Source: Methanosphaera sp. (GTDB lineage Archaea > Methanobacteriota > Methanobacteria > Methanobacteriales > Methanobacteriaceae). From it: a stretch of 45,281 bases of DNA. Shown here one piece after another: positions 18,927 through 28,953 of the stretch. The translations under genes were made by a program, and so were the position numbers. Below the pieces are notes generated by a model that worked only from the letters and a program-made list of their open reading frames with translations, was not told the DNA's origin and did no database searches. Each line of letters opens with the position of its first letter. The stretch's first letter is position 1. The stretch lies in contig JAFRKG010000021.1 of the NCBI GenBank assembly GCA_017431845.1, forward strand, positions 1-45,281, in the 5' to 3' direction.

Positions 18927-19281
18927 GTTGATTATTATGAGTGATAAAAAAGGTTTTATGTTTTCTGTGGTATTGGTTGTGTCTGATAATCCTGGTTATT
19001 TGGAGCAATCGATTAATTCTGTGTTGGATCAGTCATTGGATTTTAAGGAGAATGTTCAGATAATTTTTATAGATTATGGGGGATGTGTTGAGTCAACAGA
19101 GCTTATAAGGCGTGTTGGTCGTGTGTATCCTGATAATGTTGTTGTTTTGTCAAAGGATTATCTTGGTCAGCCTTATGCTGAAAATAATGTTTATAAAGTT
19201 CCTGGTGGAGAATATGTTACATTCCTTGACGGTGATGATTACTTCTCAAAAAACACATTCGAACAAGTAAAAAACTTCTTT
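18434..19281 (+). repeat. Direct repeat, copy 2: gene junction
   Basis: Partner of 15781-16628. Both copies contain the gene-end segment with KPHPQ and ISDVSSV, the stop codon, the spacer and the start of the next GT2-like module. Sequence beyond the right edge (19282 on) differs from copy 1. Confidence 0.8.
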
Positions 19282-21576
19282 GATAAACATTCTGAAGAGA
19301 GTAATATTGTATCAATTCCAGTAATTAATGGAAATGTAGAAGATGGATTAAACTACAAATTTGAACAAACAAGAATAATAAATCTGGAAGAAGAGGCTAA
19401 TAATCCACAACTACACCTAAAATCATGTTTTATCAAAAAATCAGCACTACACGACTACAAATTCAATAGAAAAACATTATTTGAAGAAGAAACCATACTA
19501 ATAAACCAATTACTCTTAGAGCTTCCACGAATAGGTGTGATAAAAAATGTTAAATATTATATTAGACAAATATTCGACCCTAAACTCTTTAAAAACAAAA
19601 CAATCCAAGAAAAAAAATATATTCAAAGAATAATTTTTATTAAAAAATTATTCTCCACATCAATCACAAAAAATAGTATTGTACCTGATTTTATCAAATA
19701 TACAATCACATATTACATACAAGACATACTTAAAATACCTGATTTAGGTTTTCTAGATAAAGAAGAAAAAAATAGTTTGTTTGAAGAAATTAGGAGTATC
19801 ATTGGTATTCTTGATGATGATATGATTTATGATAATGAGAATATTGATTATGCTTTGAGGGGTTTCTTTATTTATCTTAAAAAGGGTGTATATTCTATTG
19901 TTGGTGAGGATGATAATGTTGTGATGCGTTCTGGTGATTATTATATTGATGATCTTAAGAAACATAGGATATGGTTGGATATAGTTGATATTAAGAATGA
20001 TCACTTGGTAATCTCTGGGGTATATACTACAAACTTTGATAATGATTCACTTAGAATAAATCTGATTAAAGAAGATGCAGGAAATAATAGGGAAACTTTT
20101 TCATGCGATTATTTCACTTATCCTCAGAAGGATAGAAGCAATGTTGAATATTTGGGCATTCCATGGAAGTTTGTTTATAATTTCGAAGTGTCATTAAAAT
20201 TAAAAGATGTAATTCATAACAAATATACTTTCGAAGTAACATTTGAAGAAAATAATATTCAAATGGACTATACTCCTCGGATAGAGTTCAGGATATCCTC
20301 TTATTTTTCTAGTGTATCAATTTATGCGGTTATTGGGGAGTATATTTTATTTAAGGATAGTTCTTCTATTTCGGTTATTCCTTATTCTTTTAGGAAACTT
20401 TTTAACTTTGAAGTTAAGAATATTTTTAAAATTATTAAAAGTTCTGAAAAAGGTAAGGTGGGAGCTGCATTTATGCATTTGCTCTACCTTATATTATATC
20501 GGTATATGGATAATAAGAGGATTTGGTTATTGAATGATAGGCTTGATATTGTTGATGATAATGCAAAACATTTATTTGAGTATGCACTTAAACAAGATGA
20601 TGGAATAACTAAGTACCTTATCGTGGACAAAGATTCTGAAGATTATAAGGAACTTAAAAAGAATTATAAGAACATCATAACTTATGGATCATTCAAACAT
20701 AAAATATTATACCTATTCAGTGAAAAAAGAATATCTTCATTTTTGAATGAAAATTTTTTCAATACATTCTATAATGACGAAGAGGATAAACGTAATCTCT
20801 ACTGTAATTTAGTAACAGCACCAAGATATTTCCTCCAACATGGAGTAATATCCTGTGATTTAACAGAACAAATCAGACGATATGATCATAACTTATCTTT
20901 AATACTCACATCATCAGATCTTGAATGCCAATCATTCTTTGACTTGGACTATAATTTTCCGAGGCAATCTATTCAGGTATTAGGACTTCCAAGATATGAT
21001 AAATTAACAAATAAAGAAAAAAAGAAACAAATATTATTCATACCTTCCTGGAGATCATACCTTGATAATGATGGGGAACTTTTAAAACAATCTGATTATT
21101 ATAAGTCAATTGAAAGCTTAATTAATAATAATAAACTAGCAAAACTATTAGATTCTACTGGTTATCAATTAATATTTAAGCCACATCCTGAACTAATTAA
21201 ACATGCCGAAAAGTTCAACATAGGTAGTAATGTAAAGTTATCAATTAATAATTCATTCCAGGAATTATTTAACAATTCTTCATTATTAATCACAGATTTC
21301 TCATCAGTAATATTTGATTTTTCTTATCTAAAAAAGCCTGTAATATACTATCAACCAAATGATGATTACCATTACAAAGAAGGCTACTTTAACTATGAAG
21401 ATATGGGATTTGGTGAAGTAATTAGGAATGAAGAAGATTTAATACTGAAAATAAGGGAATACATCGAAAACAATTGTATTATGGAAGAAAAATACCAAGA
21501 AAGAGTAACTTCCTTTTTTAAGTATAATGATAAAAATAATTCGAAAAGAGTTTATGATTGGATTAAAAAAAATTAG
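18937..21576 (+). CDS. GT2-like module fused to TagF/TarL-like glycerophosphotransferase (tandem paralogue)
   Basis: 879 residues from the ATG at 18937 (in-frame TTG at 18928 less likely). The same layout as the gene before it, and mostly the same sequence to about residue 640. The GT2-like module again has DYGG for DDGS but keeps LDGDDYF, close to a normal DxD, so activity is less clearly lost than in its twin. The C-terminal quarter is a different version: FLQHGV, LGLPRYDKL, FIPSWR, FKPHPE, LITDFSSVIFDFSYLKKP and YHYKEGYFNYE. This is much closer to the minus-strand protein ending at 6011 than to its neighbour. It looks like a recombinant of two TagF-like lineages. It probably ends the operon starting at 10331, because 162 non-coding bases follow before the next gene. 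Confidence 0.85.
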   Translation: MSDKKGFMFSVVLVVSDNPGYLEQSINSVLDQSLDFKENVQIIFIDYGGCVESTELIRRVGRVYPDNVVVLSKDYLGQPYAENNVYKVPGGEYVTFLDGDDYFSKNTFEQVKNFFDKHSEESNIVSIPVINGNVEDGLNYKFEQTRIINLEEEANNPQLHLKSCFIKKSALHDYKFNRKTLFEEETILINQLLLELPRIGVIKNVKYYIRQIFDPKLFKNKTIQEKKYIQRIIFIKKLFSTSITKNSIVPDFIKYTITYYIQDILKIPDLGFLDKEEKNSLFEEIRSIIGILDDDMIYDNENIDYALRGFFIYLKKGVYSIVGEDDNVVMRSGDYYIDDLKKHRIWLDIVDIKNDHLVISGVYTTNFDNDSLRINLIKEDAGNNRETFSCDYFTYPQKDRSNVEYLGIPWKFVYNFEVSLKLKDVIHNKYTFEVTFEENNIQMDYTPRIEFRISSYFSSVSIYAVIGEYILFKDSSSISVIPYSFRKLFNFEVKNIFKIIKSSEKGKVGAAFMHLLYLILYRYMDNKRIWLLNDRLDIVDDNAKHLFEYALKQDDGITKYLIVDKDSEDYKELKKNYKNIITYGSFKHKILYLFSEKRISSFLNENFFNTFYNDEEDKRNLYCNLVTAPRYFLQHGVISCDLTEQIRRYDHNLSLILTSSDLECQSFFDLDYNFPRQSIQVLGLPRYDKLTNKEKKKQILFIPSWRSYLDNDGELLKQSDYYKSIESLINNNKLAKLLDSTGYQLIFKPHPELIKHAEKFNIGSNVKLSINNSFQELFNNSSLLITDFSSVIFDFSYLKKPVIYYQPNDDYHYKEGYFNYEDMGFGEVIRNEEDLILKIREYIENNCIMEEKYQERVTSFFKYNDKNNSKRVYDWIKKN
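19712..20840 (+). repeat. Intragenic direct repeat, copy 2 (mosaic)
   Basis: Partner of 17062-18190. Similarity drops soon after 20840, where the QHGV segment begins to follow a different TagF-like lineage. Confidence 0.7.
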
Positions 21577-21738
21577 TAACACATTACTTCCATAAAAAAT
21601 CTATTTAATGTCTTTATCATATAATTTAAGCATTAATCAATAAAATATAACTAAAAACTATATACTAAGTTAATCAAATAATTATTTAATTAGAACTGGG
21701 ATAAAATATTAGTTTAATATTTTTTGGGGATTAAAAAA

Positions 21739-22971
21739 ATGAAGAAAATATCTGTAATAATACCTGTCTATAATGCATCAGATTCTATTGAAACAACATT
21801 AAATAGTGTTATAAATCAAAGTATTGATAAAATGGAAGTAATATGTATAAATGATGGGTCAACTGATAAATCCTCAGAAATATTGAACAAATATTCATCA
21901 AAACATGATTTTATAAAAATAATTAATCAAGAAAACATGGGACCAGCCGGAGCAAGAAATAACGGAATACTTGAAGCTGAAGGAGAATATATAGCATTTC
22001 TAGATGCAGATGACATATACCTTGACAATGAAGCTCTAGGTAAGATGCATAAAATAGCTGTCAATAATGATGCTGACATGGTATCAGCAAATCTAAGAAA
22101 AATTAAACAGAATGGCGATTTAGAAGATAGTTATGACTATAAAAATGCACAGTTTACTTATTTTACAAAAGAAACTATTATTAAAGCATCAGAATATGGA
22201 ATACCATGGGCTTTCTATAAAAACATATATAAGAAAGAATTTTTAATCAAAAATAATATTACTTTTCCTGATTTACTAAGAGGACAGGATCCCGTCTTTT
22301 TGGCAGAAGTATTAACTCATATAGAACAGATTTACACAGTACCCCTAGATTTTTATGGATATAACTATTCTATTGGTGGCGGATTAAACATAAAATTGGA
22401 CTCACATGCTAAAATAAAGGATTACATGTCCCATTATAAAAAAGTATTTAACATATTAAAAGATGAAGAATTCCAGGACACAGTATACAATTATAAAAAA
22501 GAATTCATAGACTACCTAAATTTCAGACAAAACATCAACAATGAAACTATTAAAAAGATATTGTCAGAAGAATTTGGTGACTATAAATACTTCCAAGAAT
22601 CAGATTATGGTTATTTAATCATCAAGACATTAATAGATGATTATGATGAGAATGATGAAGAATATGATTTAATTAAATATTGTCTATTTGAAGAAAGTAT
22701 GCTGGAAGACACTTTCATAGACATTGAACGTTTACAAGATTTTGTAAAAATATCCAAAGATAATGATATAACAAAGAGGGAATCATCATTCAAACAACTA
22801 AAAAATATAGACAATTACACATTTGAAGAAAAAAGAAAAATAAATGGAAAAGTGGATAAATTAAAGATAGATATTGCACGATTCATAAAATCAAATAATG
22901 ATATATTAACATCAAATATTTGGAAAATAACAGGATTTTTACGATCTATAAAAAATAACTCTGGGGAATAA
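21739..22971 (+). CDS. Family 2 glycosyltransferase with SNxWKIT tail
   Basis: 410 residues from the ATG at 21739, chosen because GGGGA lies eight bases upstream; an in-frame TTG at 21724 overlaps that site. The GT2 core is intact: SVIIPVYNASDSIETTLNS, CINDGSTD, GPAGARNNGI and AFLDADDIY. The central part contains YGIPWAFYKNIYKKEFL and RGQDPVFLAEVL, also found in the gene at 32783 (YGIPFAFYKNIFKKEFL, GEDPIFMANVL), so the two are close paralogues. The C terminus ends SNIWKITGFLRSIK, a tail shared by several GT2 proteins here and common in bacterial surface-glycan glycosyltransferases. It is first in a tightly packed four-gene operon to 26058. The donor sugar is unknown. Confidence 0.87.
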   Translation: MKKISVIIPVYNASDSIETTLNSVINQSIDKMEVICINDGSTDKSSEILNKYSSKHDFIKIINQENMGPAGARNNGILEAEGEYIAFLDADDIYLDNEALGKMHKIAVNNDADMVSANLRKIKQNGDLEDSYDYKNAQFTYFTKETIIKASEYGIPWAFYKNIYKKEFLIKNNITFPDLLRGQDPVFLAEVLTHIEQIYTVPLDFYGYNYSIGGGLNIKLDSHAKIKDYMSHYKKVFNILKDEEFQDTVYNYKKEFIDYLNFRQNINNETIKKILSEEFGDYKYFQESDYGYLIIKTLIDDYDENDEEYDLIKYCLFEESMLEDTFIDIERLQDFVKISKDNDITKRESSFKQLKNIDNYTFEEKRKINGKVDKLKIDIARFIKSNNDILTSNIWKITGFLRSIKNNSGE

Positions 22972-22975
22972 TTAC

Positions 22976-24034
22976 ATGACAAAAGTAACATTAATAATGA
23001 TAATAAACTCGGAAAATTATCACGAAAAAAAAATTCAAAACATATTAAAATACTCGGTATATGATTTTGAATTAATATGGATAAAAAATTATTCCAAACA
23101 AGGGGAAAACATCGCAATCAATGATTCAAGGATAAAAATAAAAGAATCAGAAGAAAATAATCTGATGAAAACATTAAACCTATCAATAAATGAAGCACAA
23201 GGAAAATACATAATATTCACAAACACACTAAACATATTATTGGATGATACATTAAAAAGAGGATATAACAAATTGGAAGAAAATAATGCAGATATGATAA
23301 TATTCTCAGGAAAAACAAAAGAATCAACATTAATATCTAGGATAACACAAGGAAAACCATTCAACATAGAAAAAATAAGAGAACACATATTTTCAACAAA
23401 CTTTCAATTACAAGATTGCCTGTACAACAAACAATTTCTATTGAACAAAAATATACAATTCAATACACATAATAACAATGACTCGGATGTATTCGTATTT
23501 AAAAGCCTGATAAAATCAGATAAAATATTATTATACGAAAAAAGATTAAATAATCCCAACAAAGAACAAATAACAATACAAGAATATAAACAATACCTTG
23601 AACATCTCGAATATCTCCAGGAAATGTTCTACCAAAAAGATAATCGTATAATAGAACAAGCAGTAACCAATTATGCAATCAATCAAGCAATCAAAGCATA
23701 CAATAAAATAGGAATAAAAAATAAAAAAGCAGCATATAATTTACTTAGAACAAATTTCATAGAAAAATTAAATACAAAAACAATAGAACAATACATAAAA
23801 ACACTTACAAGCAGAAACAAGAAACAATTTGAACAAGTAATCATAACAGAAAGTGTAGAAGAATACGAACTACTAAAAAAAGTCTATGAAGATAAAAAGC
23901 ATATAAACTACATGAAAAGATACGAACAAATACTACAAACAGAATACAAGAAAATACGAGAATTTAATCATAGTTTAATATCATCAAACAGTTGGAAAAT
24001 AACCAAATTTTTAAGAATAAGAAACAAGTTGTGA
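22976..24034 (+). CDS. Degenerate GT2-like protein (probable pseudo-glycosyltransferase)
   Basis: 352 residues. The outline of a GT2 is visible (VTLIMIINSENYHEKKIQN, INEAQGKYIIFTNTLNI) but DDGS is replaced by IKNYSKQG and DSDD by TNTLN, so no catalytic acid remains at either place. The middle has LQDCLYNKQFLLNKNIQF, the usual 'KLYNRQFL' region of this subfamily. The C terminus carries ESVEEYELLKKVYEDK and SSNSWKITKFLR, matching the tails of neighbouring active GT2 proteins. The frame is intact with coding-type composition, so it appears maintained rather than decayed. It lies four bases behind the previous gene, which ends in a GGGGAATAA that supplies the ribosome site, and two bases ahead of the next. 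It may form a complex with one of them; that is inference. Confidence 0.75.
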   Translation: MTKVTLIMIINSENYHEKKIQNILKYSVYDFELIWIKNYSKQGENIAINDSRIKIKESEENNLMKTLNLSINEAQGKYIIFTNTLNILLDDTLKRGYNKLEENNADMIIFSGKTKESTLISRITQGKPFNIEKIREHIFSTNFQLQDCLYNKQFLLNKNIQFNTHNNNDSDVFVFKSLIKSDKILLYEKRLNNPNKEQITIQEYKQYLEHLEYLQEMFYQKDNRIIEQAVTNYAINQAIKAYNKIGIKNKKAAYNLLRTNFIEKLNTKTIEQYIKTLTSRNKKQFEQVIITESVEEYELLKKVYEDKKHINYMKRYEQILQTEYKKIREFNHSLISSNSWKITKFLRIRNKL

Positions 24035-24036
24035 TA

Positions 24037-25056
24037 ATGATGGTAAAAGTATCTGTTGTAATACCAGTATACAATGTTGAAAAATATTTGGATGAAAGTT
24101 TAAAATCTATAATAAACCAAACATTAACTGATATTGAAATTATATGCATAAATGATGGATCAACCGATAAATCATTGGACATCCTACAAAAATACGAAAA
24201 ACAAGATAACAGGATAAAAATAATTAACCAAGAAAATCAGGGACACGCAGTAGCAACAAACATTGGAATGTCACAAGCAATCGGAGAATACTTATTTTTA
24301 ATGGATTCTGATGATATCTTAGAACATAAAGCACTAGAACTCACATACAACAGAGCAAAAGAAACCAATGTGGACTTTGTAATATTTAAGGCATTAAACT
24401 ATAATCACGACCAACAAAAATACTATGAAACACCATCATACAGTATGAACGAAATATATGGAAGAGTACAAGACACCATATTCAGTTACAAAGACGTACA
24501 AGATTTAATATTTACCATGTCAGTAACACCATGGAGTAAACTATACAACAGACAATTCATCCAAGACAACAACATAATATTTCCAGAAGGATTAATATTT
24601 GATGACAACATATTCTTTTGGGAAGTACTATTCAATGCCAAAAAAATAGTATTCCTAAATGAATTCCTATTCATCAGAAGATTTTACTCCACATCATCAA
24701 CAAATAATGGAGACCTAAGATTTCTAGATTCAATAGAAATAAATAACATGATATGGGAAACATTCAAGAAACATAACCATTTCAAAACACACAAAAAAGA
24801 ATTATATAATAATAAAGTACTGTCAGCATACAATAGATTCACAAAAATTAAGGAAATCCACAAAGAAACATTTTTCCAAGAAATGAAAAAATCATACATG
24901 AAAATACTCGAAGATGAAGAACTATTTGATGACTTCATAAAAAATTTGAATGAAAACAATAAACAGATATTCATACAAGTATTAAGCACACAAAACAGTA
25001 ACGACTTTGAACTTCTAAGACTAACTTACAGCTCAATAATAAAAAATACAAAATAA
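24037..25056 (+). CDS. Family 2 glycosyltransferase
   Basis: 339 residues from the first of two adjacent ATG codons at 24037, just after the upstream stop; a longer in-frame start at 23992 would lie inside the previous gene and adds no conserved sequence. The GT2 core is intact: SVVIPVYNVEKYLDESLKS, CINDGSTDKS, GHAVATNIGM and LFLMDSDDIL. The central VTPWSKLYNRQFI and GLIFDDNIFFWEVLF segments are typical of teichoic-acid and capsule GT2 enzymes. The C-terminal STQNSNDFELLRLTYSS corresponds to ESVEEYELLKKVYED in the preceding pseudo-GT2, so the two are related along their whole length and the pair arose by duplication followed by loss of catalytic residues in one. Confidence 0.87.
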   Translation: MMVKVSVVIPVYNVEKYLDESLKSIINQTLTDIEIICINDGSTDKSLDILQKYEKQDNRIKIINQENQGHAVATNIGMSQAIGEYLFLMDSDDILEHKALELTYNRAKETNVDFVIFKALNYNHDQQKYYETPSYSMNEIYGRVQDTIFSYKDVQDLIFTMSVTPWSKLYNRQFIQDNNIIFPEGLIFDDNIFFWEVLFNAKKIVFLNEFLFIRRFYSTSSTNNGDLRFLDSIEINNMIWETFKKHNHFKTHKKELYNNKVLSAYNRFTKIKEIHKETFFQEMKKSYMKILEDEELFDDFIKNLNENNKQIFIQVLSTQNSNDFELLRLTYSSIIKNTK

Positions 25057-25074
25057 AAGGTGGTGAATAATACA

Positions 25075-26058
25075 ATGGAAGAAAAACAACCAAAAATATC
25101 TGTAATAATGCCATCATTAAACATGAAAAAATACATTACACAATCCATAGAAAGCGTAATCAACCAAACACTAACAGATATAGAAATATTATGTATAGAT
25201 GCGGGCAGTGATGATGGAACACTAGAAATACTTAAAAAATATGCTGAAGAAGATGAACGAGTGCACGTATTCTTATCTAATAAGAAAAGTTATGGAGCAC
25301 AAGTAAATCAAGGATTAAACAATGCAAAAGGAGAATATGTTTCAATAATTGAAACAGATGACTACATCCAAGAAAACATGCTGGAATCATTATATAACTT
25401 GACACAAATAGGATATATTGACATAGTAAAAGGAAACTTCTACCATGTATATGATAATGTAGAAAACATCATTAAAGCAGACACTGCAAAAAGGTCTCTA
25501 GCAAATCTGGATAAAGCATTCAAAATAAACAATCAACCAATATTTCTCGAAGGACATCCATCAATATGGTCAGCAATATATAAGAGAAGCTTTCTACTAA
25601 ACAATGAAATCATGTTCCTGGAAGAAGAAGGAGGAGCATGGGTAGATAACCCATTCTTCTATGAAACTGCATTAAAAGCACAAACAATAAGATATACGGA
25701 CACTCCCTACTATTATTATAGAGAATCCAATGAAAATTCATCAACAAACAACTTAACAAACTTAAGCATACCAGCAAAAAGAATAAAAGATATATTTGAA
25801 GTATTAAAAGATAATGAATGGGACAACCCAGAAATAAAAATATTATTTTATAACAGGATATTCCGTTATATTGAAATCATAATCGAAAACCAAGAAAAAA
25901 GTGGAGAAAAACTAGATTATGAAGCAACAAAAGATATTCATGAAATACTAAGAAATGTTGATATAACTTATGTACAAGAAAATTTATCCACCAAAAATAA
26001 AAGAATCTATTATAAATTTGCCTCCCCATTAATCTTAGCAAAATTTGAAAATAATTAA
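25075..26058 (+). CDS. Family 2 glycosyltransferase, DAGS/ETDD subtype
   Basis: 327 residues from the ATG at 25075; AAGGTGGTGA eight bases upstream fits the archaeal anti-SD well, so the in-frame GTG at 25060 is not used as the start. The GT2 core is a recognisable variant: SVIMPSLNMKKYITQSIES, CIDAGSDDGT, KKSYGAQVNQGLNNAKGEY and SIIETDDYI. EGHPSIWSAIYKRSFL, WVDNPFFYETALKAQ and YYYRESNENSSTNN complete it. The sequence is closely matched by the gene at 36078. It is the last gene of this four-gene operon, after which a 189-base AT-rich gap leads to valS. The sugar is unknown. Confidence 0.87.
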   Translation: MEEKQPKISVIMPSLNMKKYITQSIESVINQTLTDIEILCIDAGSDDGTLEILKKYAEEDERVHVFLSNKKSYGAQVNQGLNNAKGEYVSIIETDDYIQENMLESLYNLTQIGYIDIVKGNFYHVYDNVENIIKADTAKRSLANLDKAFKINNQPIFLEGHPSIWSAIYKRSFLLNNEIMFLEEEGGAWVDNPFFYETALKAQTIRYTDTPYYYYRESNENSSTNNLTNLSIPAKRIKDIFEVLKDNEWDNPEIKILFYNRIFRYIEIIIENQEKSGEKLDYEATKDIHEILRNVDITYVQENLSTKNKRIYYKFASPLILAKFENN

Positions 26059-26247
26059 GCTAAGAAAACTACATTTTTCCACACTTTTTGAAATGAAATT
26101 AATTAAAAATATATTCTATTTCTTACATATATTATATTATTATCGAGAATTACTGAGAAAAATAGATAAAAAAATTTTTTATCAACACAATCAATAATTC
26201 AAGGAAAAAAATAATTATAATCATGAATTATGGGAGATATTTTTTAA

Positions 26248-28884
26248 ATGAGTAGTAATGAAATTCCAAAAGATTATGATCATACAAAAGAAGAAGAATT
26301 ACAAACACTATGGCAGAACGATAACACTTACCGGTTCATAGGTGATGGAACAAGACCAACATACATCATAGACACACCACCACCATACCCAACAGGAAAA
26401 TTGCACATGGGACACGTATTAAACTGGGTGTACATGGATATAATTGCCAGATACAAACGTATGAACAATTTTGATGTATTGTTCCCACAAGGCTGGGACT
26501 GTCATGGACTACCAACAGAAGTAAAAGTAGAAGAAATCCATGAAATCAAGAAAAACGATGTACCAAGAGAAACATTCCGTGATTATTGTATAGACCTAAC
26601 CCATGAAAACATAGAAAAAATGAGAAAACAAATGCGTAGCATGGGATACTCACAGGACTGGGACCATGAATACATCACAATGCTACCAGAAAACAAGAAA
26701 AGAACACAATTATCATTCCTCAAACTATACAATGATGACATGATCTATCAGGACATTCACCCAATCAACTGGTGTCCACGTTGTGAAACAGCAATTGCGT
26801 TTGCAGAAGTAGAATACAAGGATAACACAACAAAACTAAACTATGTGAACTTCCCTGCAACTGACGGTTCAGGAAATGCAACAATCGCAACCACCCGACC
26901 AGAATTATTATGTGCATGTGTAGCAGTAGTAGTACACCCAGAAGATGAAAGATACACAAATCTACATGGAAAAACAGTAACACTACCCATCTACAACAGA
27001 GAAGTAACAATCATAACCGATGAATCAGTAGACCCAGAATATGGTACCGGGGTCGTAATGATCTGTACCTTCGGGGATAAAACAGACGTTGAATGGGTAA
27101 CCAAATACGATCTTGACGTAATTGATGCAATAAGTGAAAACGGGTTAATGCTACCAGTAGCAGGAAAATATGAAGGAATGCAAATAAAAGAATGCAGAAA
27201 AGCAATCATAGATGACCTAAAAAATGAAGGATTCCTCATAAAACAAGAAGATGTAGAACAGAATGTGGGACTCTGCTGGAGATGTAAAACACCAATAGAA
27301 ATCATGACAAAAAAACAATGGTTCGTAGCAGTAAATAAAATGCAGGAAGAAATCATTGAACAAGCAAAAAATATGAGATGGATACCAGGACACATGTACC
27401 AGAGACTAGAAAACTGGGCAAACAGTATGGACTGGGACTGGTGTATCTCAAGACAAAGACTATTTGCAACACCAATACCAGTATGGTACTGTGATGAATG
27501 CCATGAAGTAGTACTTCCAAGCGAAGAACAATTACCTGTAGACCCAACACTAGACAAGCCAGACCATGCATGTAAATGTGGATGCGAATCATTCACACCT
27601 GAAGAGGACGTGCTGGACACATGGATGGACAGTTCAATAACACCACTAACCATAGCTGACTGGCCAAATCCTGGATGGGAAAAAGTATATCCATCAACAC
27701 TAAGACCACAGGGACATGACATCATCAGAACATGGGCATACTACACAATAATGCGTTGCTATGCACTAACAGGAGAAAAACCATTCGATGAACTAGTTAT
27801 CAATGGTATGGTATTTGGTGAAGACGGACATAAAATGAGTAAATCCTTAGGTAACGTTATAGCACCAGAAGAAGTAATCACAGAATACGGAGCAGATGCA
27901 CTAAGACTATGGAGTGCAAACAGTGTACCTGGATCTGATGTGCCATTCGGATGGAAAGACATAAAACATGCATATAAATTCCTACGAAAATTCTGGAACG
28001 CTTTCAGATTCATTAACATGCACCTTGATGAAAACATACCTGATCAATTAACAGAAAATAATATCATAGACCAATGGATATTATCAAAACTTAACAGACT
28101 AAATCAGACAGTTACCGAAGCATTTGAGGAATACAACTTTGCAAATGCAGAACAAGCAATCTATGACTTTGTATGGCATGATTTCTGTGATGAATACATT
28201 GAAGCAGTTAAATACAGGTTATATGAAGACACAACATCTACTCAGGATGCTAAGTTCACACTTAAGAAAGTTATAGAAACAGTACTAAAACTAATGGCAC
28301 CTATCACACCATTCTTTGCTGACCAGGTAAATGGTTATCTTGGAAACAAATCATATGACTTACATAATGGTGGATGGCCTGAAATAGAGGAAGAATTAAT
28401 AAGCGATGAAATAGAATTAACTGGTAGTTATGCAATTGATGTAATAGATGAGCTACGAAGATACAAGTCATCACATGGAATACCATTAAATCAACTACTT
28501 AACACGGTGAACATATACACGGAGGATGCTGAAAAAGTCAACTCCACAATAGATGATATTAAAAACACAAACAAGGTTGATAATATCACAGTTCAAAATG
28601 GAAAACCTGACTTACATGAAAAGGTAAATCAAGTAGAACCAATCATGAGCAAAATAGGACCAGTCTTCAAACAAAATGCAAAGAAAATTATAGACTACAT
28701 AGCAAACACAGACCCACAACAAATCATGAAAGAACTAGAAGAAAACGGAGAAGTAAAAGTAGAAGATGTAGCATTCACAAAAGAACATATAACAACAGAA
28801 TCAGACCTTGTAAGTAAAACAGGAGAAATAGTAGACATCATAAAAACCGAAAACTATGAAATATTACTAGAAGTACAACAATAA
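26248..28884 (+). CDS. valS: Valyl-tRNA synthetase
   Basis: 878 residues, usual length for archaeal ValRS. Class I signatures are present: [13 protein letters not shown] (HIGH-type motif, about 48-60) and KMSKSLGN (about 528). [10 protein letters not shown] is the valine form (isoleucyl enzymes have LPVE). The editing (CP1) domain is present with ATTRPELL, and several Cys pairs (WCPRC, CWRC, YCDEC, CKCGC) are likely zinc sites. The C-terminal anticodon-binding part (about 610-878) includes [12 protein letters not shown]. It charges tRNA-Val in the cytoplasm and edits threonine. GGGAGAT lies ten bases before the ATG. Housekeeping genes aroA and nth follow on the same strand, while glycosyltransferase operons lie on both sides. 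Confidence 0.97.
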   Translation: MSSNEIPKDYDHTKEEELQTLWQNDNTYRFIGDGTRPTYIIDTPPPYPTGKLHMGHVLNWVYMDIIARYKRMNNFDVLFPQGWDCHGLPTEVKVEEIHEIKKNDVPRETFRDYCIDLTHENIEKMRKQMRSMGYSQDWDHEYITMLPENKKRTQLSFLKLYNDDMIYQDIHPINWCPRCETAIAFAEVEYKDNTTKLNYVNFPATDGSGNATIATTRPELLCACVAVVVHPEDERYTNLHGKTVTLPIYNREVTIITDESVDPEYGTGVVMICTFGDKTDVEWVTKYDLDVIDAISENGLMLPVAGKYEGMQIKECRKAIIDDLKNEGFLIKQEDVEQNVGLCWRCKTPIEIMTKKQWFVAVNKMQEEIIEQAKNMRWIPGHMYQRLENWANSMDWDWCISRQRLFATPIPVWYCDECHEVVLPSEEQLPVDPTLDKPDHACKCGCESFTPEEDVLDTWMDSSITPLTIADWPNPGWEKVYPSTLRPQGHDIIRTWAYYTIMRCYALTGEKPFDELVINGMVFGEDGHKMSKSLGNVIAPEEVITEYGADALRLWSANSVPGSDVPFGWKDIKHAYKFLRKFWNAFRFINMHLDENIPDQLTENNIIDQWILSKLNRLNQTVTEAFEEYNFANAEQAIYDFVWHDFCDEYIEAVKYRLYEDTTSTQDAKFTLKKVIETVLKLMAPITPFFADQVNGYLGNKSYDLHNGGWPEIEEELISDEIELTGSYAIDVIDELRRYKSSHGIPLNQLLNTVNIYTEDAEKVNSTIDDIKNTNKVDNITVQNGKPDLHEKVNQVEPIMSKIGPVFKQNAKKIIDYIANTDPQQIMKELEENGEVKVEDVAFTKEHITTESDLVSKTGEIVDIIKTENYEILLEVQQ

Positions 28885-28916
28885 ACAGTACTTCAAACAC
28901 TACTCATTTTAAACAA

Positions 28917-28925
28917 TTTTTTTTT
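28917..28925 (+). terminator. Oligo-T tract between valS and aroA
   Basis: Nine consecutive T about 30 bases after the valS stop suggest a terminator or attenuating site. aroA begins only 28 bases further on, so read-through is likely. Confidence 0.4.
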
Positions 28926-28953
28926 ATAATAATAAACATTGGAGACTCTTTTT

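Noticed and set aside
10331-21576. Insertion sequence or transposon as the cause of the repeats
   Set aside because: No transposase, terminal inverted repeats or target duplications were seen; the repeats are coding paralogues.
26991-27725. A 244-codon open frame on the minus strand opposite valS
   Set aside because: It lies fully inside the well-conserved valS gene; its product is compositionally odd (Ser/Ile/His-rich) with no motif. It is a shadow of A-rich codons.
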